In this document: positions 45,982-54,099 of the stretch, piece by piece | Numbering within the stretch: position 1 is the first letter of the stretch | Layout of the letters: each line of letters starts with the position of its first letter | NCBI GenBank assembly: GCA_963783045.1 | Contig: CAWAMD010000001.1 | Location: forward strand, 558,001 to 622,000 | DNA: 64,000 nucleotides | DNA from: CAWAMD01 sp963783045 | GTDB lineage: Bacteria; Actinomycetota; Nitriliruptoria; Nitriliruptorales; Nitriliruptoraceae | Direction: 5' to 3' | Translations under genes and position numbers: made by a program | The notes under the pieces: generated by a model | What the model saw: the letters and a program-made list of their open reading frames with translations, nothing else | The model's database searches: none | What the model was told of the DNA's origin: nothing

Positions 45982-46247
45982 CTACTCGCCGGACGCGCGC
46001 TCGATCTCACGCCACCATCCGGCCAGGTCCGCGTAGAACCCGTCCGCCCGGTCTGCGGGCAGCGTGAACTTCGCGTCGACGTGCGCCGGCTCGGACGCGG
46101 CGCCAGGCGGCAGGAGGTGCCGGACGTTGCCGGACTGGACGTTCCGACTGGTCCATCCACTCACCGACCCATGCGTACAGCGACGGAAGATGCGTGGCCG
46201 GCACCGTCGCGACGACCGTGACCCACTCCCAGGGGCTGATCGCCCAT
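45982..46247 (-). pseudogene. Small hypothetical protein with two apparent +1 frameshifts
   Basis: An ATG at 46247 has AGAGGGGGAG directly upstream. In that frame it dies early, but removing one base near 46241 (GGC-G-ATC) gives ISPWEWVTVVATVPATHL, and one near 46154-46155 (TCG-G-AAC) gives NVQSGNVRHLLPPG and a normal-looking Trp-rich end at 45982. The corrected product is about 87 aa. Both shifts are of the same sign as elsewhere in the window. Function unknown; the gene could equally be truly broken. Lies in the 430-bp gap before the cyclase gene. Confidence 0.45.
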
Positions 46248-46381
46248 GACTCCCCCTCTGACGACGACGCGGTAACGCTAGCGCCCCGCGTCGCCGGTCG
46301 AGGGCCGGACGCCAGAGATCGACTGGATCTCCGGGCCACGTGAACCCGGGCTCGCCACTACCATCGCGCGGATACGGGAGC

Positions 46382-49300
46382 ATGGGGTTCGTGGCCGTCG
46401 AGCTCGTCTGTGAGGACTGCGGGGAGCGCAACCCCCCGCGGGCCAGGTTCTGCCTCGGCTGCGGGACGCCCTTCCGGACCACGGGGACGGCAGCCCGCAA
46501 GCTCGTGACGGTGCTCTTCGCCGACGTGGTCGGGTCGACGGAGCTCGGCGAGCACCTCGACCCCGAGCCGCTGCGCGAGCTGATGCTCACGGCCTTCCGG
46601 CGGGCCGAGCGGGTGATCACCTTCCACGGGGGCACCGTCGAGAAGTTCATCGGGGATGCGGTGATGGCGGTCTTCGGGATCCCCAGCGCCCACGAGGACG
46701 ACGCGCTGCGTGCGGTGCGCGCCGCCGTCGAGATGCGAGACGAGGTCGGAGCTCTCGACCGCGAGCTCGTGGCCCGCCGGGGCCTGTCCCTGAAGCTGCG
46801 GATCGGCATCAACACCGGTGAGGTCATGACCGGGGGAGGACGGCAGACGCTCGTCACCGGGGACCCGGTCAACCTGGCGGCGCGTCTCGAGCAGCGTGCT
46901 TCCCCCGGCGAGATCCTGCTGGGACCGACCACCGCGGCGCTCGTGGGCGATGCCGTCACCGGGGAGCAGCTCGCCCCGGTGATGGTGAAGGGCAAGCGTG
47001 CGCCGGTCGTCCCGACGCGCCTCGTCGCGGTGCGGGCGGCCACGGGACTCCCCGCACGCCGACATGTCTCGCCCCTGGTGGGTCGCGCCGACGGAGCTCG
47101 ACCGGCTCGACGCGGCACTCGAGGAGACGGTGACGAGCGGGCACGCTCGCCTGCTGACCGTGCTGGGCGCCCCCGGCGTCGGCAAGACCCGGCTCGTCGA
47201 GGAGGCCCTCGGGCGGTGGAGCACCCGGGCGACGATCGCCGTCGGCAGCTGCCCGCCCTACGGCCGCGGCGTCACCTACTGGCCGCTGCGCGAGGCCATC
47301 CTGGCCGTCACCCGAGACGCCACCGAACGCGACGACGGTGACGCCGCCGCGATCCTGCGTCGGGCAGCCGGCGACGACGAGACCGTCGCGGCCATCGTGG
47401 ACGACGTCCTCGGGCTCGTGGGGCTGCGACCCGGCGCTCCCGTCAGCGACGGCACCTCCGCGGTCCGCGCGCTGCTCGAACGTCTCGCCCGTCGCCGGCC
47501 GGTGGTGGTCGTGCTCGACGACATGCAGTGGGCCGAGCCGGGCCTGTTCGACCTCGTCGAGCACGTCCTGCGCTGGTGGTCGGAGGGTCCGCTGCTGCTC
47601 GTGGCCGTGGCGCGCCCCGAGCTGCTCGAGCGCCGCCCGGACTGGCCGGGTCTGCCGACGGGCGTGGCGACGCTCGGTCTCGAGCCGCTCGACGCGGACG
47701 CCTCGGCGGCCCTCGCGCAGTCGGCCCTCGCGCAGTCGGCCCTCGCGCAGTCGGCCCTCGCGCAGTCGGCCCTCGCAACGTCTGCGGTGGCCGGGCCTCC
47801 CGCGCCGGCGACGCTGTCCGACCGGATCGCCCGGACGGCGGGTGGCAATCCGCTGTTCATCGAGGAGCTCGCGGCGCAGGCGGTCGCCGACTCCCGCGCC
47901 GGCCTGGAGGGCAGCGACCTCGAGGGCGCGGTCACCGTCGGCGCCGGCACCGATGCCGACGCGCGCTCGCTGCCTGCCACCATCCGTGCTCTGCTCGCCT
48001 CCCGACTCGACCGTCTTCCGGTGGAGCATCGCATCGTCCTCCAGCGCGGTTCGGTCGTCGGCGAGTCGTTCGAGCGGGGGTCGATCGTGGCGCTCACCCC
48101 GGCGGACGAGCGTGCGGACCTCCCGGCGCACCTGCTGGCCCTGCTCCGGGAGGACCTGCTCCACGCCCAGCGCGACGCCGCTACGGAGACCTACGCCTTC
48201 CGCCACCTGCTGCTCCGGGACGCGGCCTACGAGTCCCTGCCGAAGCGAGACCGTGCCGAGCTCCACGAGATCCTCGCCGCCTACCTCGAGGAGCAGGCGA
48301 CCGCCCGGGGCGTCGAGCTCGCGGAGTTCACCGGCTACCACCTCGAGCGGGCCGCCGACCTCCGCGCCGACGTGGGCGCCGACGCTGCCACGGTCGCAGG
48401 GCTGGCGCGACGGGCGGCCACGGCTCTGCACGAGGCCGGGCTGCGTGCCCAGGCGCGGGGCGACGTGCCCGGCGCGGTCAACCTGCTGACCCGCGCCGCC
48501 GGACGGCTCGACGGCGACGCGCGCCAGCCGCTGGTGCTCGGCACGCTCGGAGCCGCCCTGACCGAGTCGGGAGACCTGGCCGGCGCACGCGAGGTGCTCG
48601 ACCGGGCGGTCGCCATCGCCACCGAGCGGGACGACGGGCGCGCACGGACCCACGCCGTGCTGTTCCGCCTCTGGCTCGATTCGGCGGTCGATCCGGCGGG
48701 CTGGACGACCACGGCCCGTGCGGAGGCGGAGCACGCCATCGCGGTGTTCACGCGGCTCGGCGACGACCTCGGCCTGGCGCGCGCCTGGGTCGTCCTCGCA
48801 GAGGTGCGCTGGTCCGCGTGCCGGTTCGCCGGCGTCGAGGAGGCGCTGCGGCGGGCCACCGTCCACGCACGTGCGGCCGGCGACCTGCGCGAGGAGGCCG
48901 AGAACGTCGCGGCCCTCACGTTCACGGCCGTGGAGGGGCCGCTGCCCGTGCCCGAGGGCATCGCACGGTGTCACGACATCCTCGCCGGCCACGCCGGCAA
49001 CCGGTCGGTGCACGCACGGGCGCTGCGCTCCCTCGCGCTGCTCCAGGGGCTCGCGGGTGACGCCGACGCCCTGGCCACCATGGACGCGAGCCTCGACGCG
49101 TTCCGCGACCTGGGACAGACCTACTGGCTCGCGGTCACCACGGGCGCACGGGGTCGGCTGCGATGGTGGCTCGGTGACGCGAGTGGGGCCGAGGCGGACC
49201 TGCGGGACGCGCTCGCGCGGCTCGGTGAGCTGGGGGAGCGCTCCCAGCGGGCCCGGGTCGCCATACGGCTCGCCGAGGTGCTGGCCGCCGACGGCCGCGC

Positions 49301-49622
49301 GGACGAGGCCCTGCGCCTTGCGGGACTCGGCCGCGAGTCCGCCGACGTCGAGGATCTCGAGCCGCAGATCGGCTGGCGGGTAGCCGCCGCCCTGGCCCAC
49401 GTCGGGCGGGACGCCGCCGGTGAGGCGCGCACCCTCGCCGACGAGGCGGTCGCACTCGCGGAGCCCACCGACGCGCTGCTCGCGCGCGCGGCAGCTGCTG
49501 ACGCGTTGGCCGTCGCCGCGGCGGCCGCCGGGGACCCTGACGCGGCGGCCGCCGCGCGAGCGGACGCGGCCGGCTGCCGAGCGGCGAAGCAGGTGGCCGA
49601 CACCGTGCGCGACGGGCTCTGA
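46382..49622 (+). CDS. Class III adenylate/guanylate cyclase - AAA ATPase - TPR signalling protein, interrupted by a +1 frameshift
   Basis: About 1079 aa when joined. Order: zinc ribbon (CEDCGERNPPRARFCLGC), class III cyclase domain with metal-binding LFADVVGST and GDAVMAVFG and LKLRIGINTGEV, then an ATPase with Walker A GAPGVGKTRL and Walker B VVVLDDMQW, then TPR-like helices to the end. One extra base near 47090 (GCC-G-ACG) separates the cyclase frame from the ATPase frame; HVSPLVGRA joins to TELDRLDAALEE. A 15-bp repeat encodes ALAQS four times. Such proteins are large, soluble and actinobacterial; ligand unknown. Confidence 0.85.
47710..47769 (+). repeat. 15-bp in-frame tandem repeat in the cyclase-ATPase gene
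   Basis: CCCTCGCGCAGTCGG occurs four times from 47710 and is followed by a partial fifth; it encodes Ala-Leu-Ala-Gln-Ser repeats in a helical linker within the ATPase part. Confidence 0.9.
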
Positions 49623-49623
49623 C

Positions 49624-49642
49624 GCCGCCGAGCGTCGGCGGC
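49624..49642. terminator. Hairpin between convergent genes
   Basis: GCCGCCGA and TCGGCGGC form a perfect 8-bp stem with triloop GCG between the stops at 49622 and 49648; likely bidirectional. Confidence 0.6.
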
Positions 49643-49647
49643 GGCGC

Positions 49648-51744
49648 TCACACGGCGCAGGCCCGCGCGACCGCGTCGTCCAGTGCCTGCTGCGCGTCGG
49701 AGTAGGCCTTCGCGGCGGGGTCGGCGGCCGCGCCGTCGGCTACCTCCTGAGCGGCCTCGCATCCTCGCCAGAGGCCGGCCAGCCGGATCTTGGCCATGTA
49801 CGCGTCCATGACGTTGCGGTCGACGCCCCAGGCCCGGTACCGGTCGAGCTGCGCCAGCACGTCGTCGAGCACGTGCTCGGCCGGGACGTAGTCGCCCCCG
49901 CTGATGAGGCGGCTCGCGACGGCGATGTACTCGTCGAAGCGGTTGTGGCCCGGCTGGAGCGAGGCGGCGAGCGCCGCGCCGTCGAGCTCGCCGCGGGAGT
50001 AGCGGATGGCGGCCCGCAGGGTCCGTGCCCGGCTCGAGCCGGGGTTCCAGGCAAGCGTCCGGTCGAGGACCGCGACGGCCAGCTCGGACTCGCCCCGGCC
50101 GTCGAGGGTCTCCGCCCGGCCGATCGACGCGTCGAGGTCCCAGGGCACGCCGGCCGTCGCGTACTGGGCGGCCGACAGCCCGGTCTGCTCGTGGTTCGCG
50201 TGCATCTCCGCCCACGCGCCGGCGGCCCCGGCCGCCAGCACCAGCACCACCGGGACGGCGACGAGACCGGCGAGGCGACCGCCACGCTCGACCCCGGCCC
50301 CGGTGGCGTCCGCATCCGTGTCGGTGCTCACGCCGGCCCTCCGCCGCTCCCCGTACAGGCCGGCGCCGGCCACCGCCGCGAGCAGCGGGATGACGGGGTA
50401 GCCGAAGTCGAAGTCCATCCCGACGTGGGCACCGACCGCCAGGACGACGCCGACCGCGCCGACGGTGAACGCGCCCCGCAGCTCGGTCCCCGGCTCGCGC
50501 CGGTCGACGGGGGTCGCCGTGACGAGGCGCCGCAGCGCCAGCAGGCCGAGCAGCGCCGCCGCCCCGGCGAACCCGAGCGCCAGCAGGATCCCACCCTCGC
50601 CGAGCGCCTCCAGGTACTCGTCGTGCGCGGAGGACGTCAGGTTCGCGTTCGGCGGCGTGTGGTCGAGCGCGAGCGTCCGGTACGACCCGATGCCGCCGCC
50701 CGTGAGCGGATCGGCCACGAACATGCCGAGCGCCGCCTCCATGTGGTGGAGGCGGGCGAGCCCGTTGCCGACGGCGGACTCGTCGCGGTTGGCGATGGGC
50801 TGGCCCCCCTTGCCGGCCGGCTCGAGCGCGGTCAGCGCGGCGACGGCCGCGACGGCGACGACCAGCGTCATGAGCCCTGCCGTCGCGACGTGCACGATCC
50901 CGCGCTCGCCGCGCTGCACGCGCCACGCGGCGACGGCGACGACCACCAGTGCGACGGCCGTGAACAGCGCAGCCCCGCGGGAGCCGGACAGCCAGGCGCC
51001 GGCCAGCGCTCCGCCGGCGAGCAGCGAGAACGCGACGGCGAGCACACGCCGGGTCGAGAACGCCATCCCCGCGAAGAGGAGACCGAACGCGCCCATCAGC
51101 ATGCCGGACTGGTTGTGCCAGCTCAGCGCCATCCACTGCGGACCGACGCCCTCCATGGTGTGGCCCCACCACTGCAGGAACGACCGGTACCAGTAGCGGC
51201 CGAGCGTGGCGGCGAGCAGCGCGATGAGCACGGGCGGGCCCCACCGGCGCCGCCACAGCCGCAGCGCGGCGAGGAACCCGAGCGGCACGAGACCGAGCAC
51301 CATCGCCGGCATGGACGCATCCGCGCGGATCTGGGCGAAGGCCAGCCCCACGACCGCACCGACGCCCCACAGTCCGAGCACCACGCGGCCGCTGCGGGGA
51401 AGCCGCGCCGCCTCGACGACCGCAATCGGCGCGGCGAGCAGCGCGAACAGCGACACCCGGGTCAGGGCGAACTTCTCGAACCCGCCGTCGTGGTTCTCGA
51501 GGTACCAGAAGGCCGCGACGAGAAGCGCGACGGCGATGGCGTCCCCGGCCCAGCGGAGCACGGTGCTCACCTCGGCGCGGCGACCTCGGTCGGGGGGTGA
51601 GACAGCCGTCGGCGTGCCACCGGACGGGGTGTCACCGGACGGGGTGCCACCGGACGGCGCGGCGTCCGTGGGAGCGCCCCCGGTGGAGACGGGTGTCTCC
51701 ACGGCGTCGTCGCCGGACGGCACCGCGGTGTCGGCTCGGTGCAC
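49648..51744 (-). CDS. O-antigen-ligase-like polytopic membrane protein with C-terminal repeats
   Basis: About 698 aa. The N-terminal ~60 residues are a disordered Gly/Thr/Pro/Ser stretch encoded by short repeats (51618-51660). About ten to twelve hydrophobic helices follow, with the large extracytoplasmic loop of Wzy_C/O-antigen ligases carrying GGGIGSYRTLALDHTPPNANLTSSAHDEYLE as GxGxGS...H..P...HN/HD..L motif. The C-terminal ~200 residues after the last helix are soluble and TPR-like. GTG 51744 follows CGAGGATCGAGGA; ATG 51807 is an alternative. Likely joins or polymerises surface glycans. Divergent from 52123. Confidence 0.75.
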   Translation of the reverse strand: MHRADTAVPSGDDAVETPVSTGGAPTDAAPSGGTPSGDTPSGGTPTAVSPPDRGRRAEVSTVLRWAGDAIAVALLVAAFWYLENHDGGFEKFALTRVSLFALLAAPIAVVEAARLPRSGRVVLGLWGVGAVVGLAFAQIRADASMPAMVLGLVPLGFLAALRLWRRRWGPPVLIALLAATLGRYWYRSFLQWWGHTMEGVGPQWMALSWHNQSGMLMGAFGLLFAGMAFSTRRVLAVAFSLLAGGALAGAWLSGSRGAALFTAVALVVVAVAAWRVQRGERGIVHVATAGLMTLVVAVAAVAALTALEPAGKGGQPIANRDESAVGNGLARLHHMEAALGMFVADPLTGGGIGSYRTLALDHTPPNANLTSSAHDEYLEALGEGGILLALGFAGAAALLGLLALRRLVTATPVDRREPGTELRGAFTVGAVGVVLAVGAHVGMDFDFGYPVIPLLAAVAGAGLYGERRRAGVSTDTDADATGAGVERGGRLAGLVAVPVVLVLAAGAAGAWAEMHANHEQTGLSAAQYATAGVPWDLDASIGRAETLDGRGESELAVAVLDRTLAWNPGSSRARTLRAAIRYSRGELDGAALAASLQPGHNRFDEYIAVASRLISGGDYVPAEHVLDDVLAQLDRYRAWGVDRNVMDAYMAKIRLAGLWRGCEAAQEVADGAAADPAAKAYSDAQQALDDAVARACAV

Positions 51745-52122
51745 GTCGTCCTCGATCCTCGGAGCTCGCTGGTGGCATCGGTCGGACGATCGCCATGGCC
51801 CGACCATCCTCCTCATCGGCACCGCAGCGCCCCACTTGAAGCCCTCACGGGGTGATTCCGGGCCTTGTCGCCGGCTCGTGCCTGCGCCGCTACGCACCGT
51901 CGTCGAACGCCGGCCACCTCGTCACGCAGCGTGTTTACCAACTGGCGGACGGTGTCCGCGGCGGCCGCTCGCGTCGGCGCTGACCCTTCGGGCGGGGACC
52001 CCAGGCCGTCGCCCGACCGACCGGCGTACCGTCGGGTGCACGGGGAGATCGCCGGCCGACCGGGTCGCTGCGGCGGCCCGCATCGCCACCTCCCAGCCAC
52101 CCAGGCACGCCAAGGGGTTCGG
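51745..52122. other. Divergent intergenic region, 378 bp
   Basis: Separates the O-antigen-ligase-like gene and the gene at 52123. Apart from a locally AT-richer patch near 51930-51945 I see no clear promoter, hairpin or coding sequence. Confidence 0.5.
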
Positions 52123-53019
52123 ATGTCCGACACCGGCACGATCGAGCTTTCGCGGGTACGCGACGCCGCGTCCGCTGCGACGCGGGACTCCGCGTCACAG
52201 GACAAAGGGTCACAGGACACGGGCCGGGACCCCGCGGAACGCGCCCACAGAATCGTCGAGGAGGTCCTGGCCGCCCACGCCGAGGAGCTCGCGGAACAAG
52301 CGCAGCAGGCGGATGCGACCGCCGGTGCGGCCGACCGCGAGGACCGCGTGATCGACGTGACCGACGCCGCGGCACTCGATGCCGGTGCCGGCCCCGCCCG
52401 TCGGGCCCGCCCCGACGACGCCCCCGGCTACGACCGCGACGCCGCCGCGATCGTGATGCTGGCCGGCGAGGAGCCGCTGGTGCTGCTCCCGGGCGCGACG
52501 TTCGACCCCACGCGTGAGGTCTGGACCCCGCCGCAGGGCGAGAGCCGGGACGACGAGCGTGCGAGCCGGAAGCGCCGCCGACGCACGGCCGACCGTGACG
52601 GGGGGCGCGCGGACGCCCGTGACGACGACACGCTGACGCTGCTCGTCGGCCGCGCACTCGGTGAGGACGAGGCGCCGGCCGACCGCCCCGTCCCGGCGGA
52701 CGCAGCCCGGGACGCGGCCGCGGACGGCGACGTCGACGAGCTCGACGAGGTCGACGGCCAGCCCGACAGCATCCGCGCCACGCTCACCTCCGCCGCGCAC
52801 TCGCCCCACGCCGGCATGCCGCGGTGGGTGCTCGCCGGTCTCGTCTGGATCGTCGCCGCGGCGCTGCTCGTGCCGCTGGCCGTGAAGGCGCTCGGCACCT
52901 CCATCCACCTCGAGCTCGACCTCTGGGGCGACAACGCCACCGCGCAGCAGCCCACCAGCCAGCCCGTGGACCAGCCCGCCAGCCAGAACGCCGATCAGCC
53001 GGCCGTCCCGGCCCCCTAG
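52123..53019 (+). CDS. Hypothetical membrane-anchored acidic protein
   Basis: A 298-aa protein that is highly charged and mostly disordered by appearance: acidic Ala-rich N-terminal half, a basic patch ASRKRRRRTADR near residue 150, one membrane helix (WVLAGLVWIVAAALLVPLAV, about residues 237-256) and a short Gln/Pro-rich end. Not recognised. AAGGGG precedes the ATG. Its stop lies inside a 60-bp tandem duplication. Confidence 0.7.
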   Translation: MSDTGTIELSRVRDAASAATRDSASQDKGSQDTGRDPAERAHRIVEEVLAAHAEELAEQAQQADATAGAADREDRVIDVTDAAALDAGAGPARRARPDDAPGYDRDAAAIVMLAGEEPLVLLPGATFDPTREVWTPPQGESRDDERASRKRRRRTADRDGGRADARDDDTLTLLVGRALGEDEAPADRPVPADAARDAAADGDVDELDEVDGQPDSIRATLTSAAHSPHAGMPRWVLAGLVWIVAAALLVPLAVKALGTSIHLELDLWGDNATAQQPTSQPVDQPASQNADQPAVPAP

Positions 53020-53100
53020 CCGCGGCCACGGCCGTGCGCCCCGCCCCGTCGCGCGCCCGCATCACGCCAGGCCCCCTGGCCGCGGCCTCGGCCGTGCGCC
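53011..53100. repeat. 60-bp-spaced direct repeat spanning a stop codon
   Basis: Thirty bases at 53011-53040 recur at 53071-53100 with two mismatches. The first copy contains the TAG stop of the gene at 52123; in the second the same place reads TGG. Confidence 0.85.
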
Positions 53101-53115
53101 CGAGTCACGCCCGCG

Positions 53116-53982
53116 TCACGCCCGGGTGGTGAGCCCGAGCCGGTCGTAGATCTCGCGCGTCGCGGTCGAGCGGTTGAGCGTGTAGAAGTGCAGGCCCGGC
53201 GCGCCGGCCTCCAGCAGCTCGTTCGCCAGCGCGGTGGCGAGGTCGACGCCCATCCGGCGCACCATCTCCGGCTGGTGCTCGACCGACAGCAGCCGCTGGG
53301 CGATGTCGGTGGGGACCGCCGCGCCCGACAGCTCGGCCATCCGCTGGATCTGTCGGACGTTCGTGACCGGCATGATCCCGGGGATCACCGGCGTGTCGCA
53401 GCCGAGCTGCTCGAGCTCGTCGAGCATCCGCAGGTAGTCCTCGGTGCGGAAGAAGAACTGGGTGATCCCGAAGTCGGCGGCACGCAGCTTCGCGGCGAGA
53501 TGGCGGCGATCCTCCGTGAACGACACCGACAGCGGGTGGCCCTCGGGATGCGCGGCGACACCGATGGAGAACTGGCCGCCGCCGACCTCACGAGCCAGCT
53601 CCACGAGCTGCATGGCATGCCCGAGCTCGCCGGACCAGGGCTGTCCCGGCGGCGCGTCGCCCCGGAGCGTCAGGATGTTCTCGACCCCGGCGTCGCGGTA
53701 GCGCACGAGGATGTCCTGCAGCTCGTCGCGCGTGTGGCTCACCGACGTGAGGTGGGCCATGGGCGTCATGGAGGAGCCGGTGAGGATGTCGACGACGAGG
53801 CGGTGCGTGCGCTCGCGGGTGGAGCCGCCCGCCCCGTAGGTCACCGACACGAACGACGGGTGCAGGGGCTCGAGGTGACGCAGCGTCTCGCGGAGCATGG
53901 CGTCGCCGCGGTCGGTCTTCGGCGGGAAGAACTCGAACGAGAACGTCCGTCCCTGCGCCAGCAGGTCGGTGATCCTGGTCAC
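53116..53982 (-). CDS. metF: Methylenetetrahydrofolate reductase
   Basis: A 288-aa MTHFR-fold flavoenzyme that reduces 5,10-methylene-THF to 5-methyl-THF. Conserved features: FSFEFFPPKT at the N-terminus (active-site Glu), VSVTYGAGGSTRERT, LTLRGDAP and FFFRTEDYLRM. GTG 53982 follows GGAGGGG and starts the conserved region; the frame beyond it to 54048 is not conserved. It supplies methyl groups for methionine synthase, whose cobalamin-dependent form ends at the right edge of the window. Confidence 0.93.
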   Translation of the reverse strand: MTRITDLLAQGRTFSFEFFPPKTDRGDAMLRETLRHLEPLHPSFVSVTYGAGGSTRERTHRLVVDILTGSSMTPMAHLTSVSHTRDELQDILVRYRDAGVENILTLRGDAPPGQPWSGELGHAMQLVELAREVGGGQFSIGVAAHPEGHPLSVSFTEDRRHLAAKLRAADFGITQFFFRTEDYLRMLDELEQLGCDTPVIPGIMPVTNVRQIQRMAELSGAAVPTDIAQRLLSVEHQPEMVRRMGVDLATALANELLEAGAPGLHFYTLNRSTATREIYDRLGLTTRA

Positions 53983-54099
53983 GGCGCCCCTCCGCTCGAC
54001 ACGGCACCGACGGTGTCCCGGTGCCGGCCGAGAGTACGACTCGGCCACCGGGGCCGCACACTGACAGACGTCCCGGCGGACGCGCCCGGCGGGACGGCG

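Noticed and set aside
53116..53982. SAM, cobalamin or folate riboswitch near metF/metH
   Set aside because: The region upstream of metF is short and has no recognisable aptamer core; the metH 5-prime end is outside the window.
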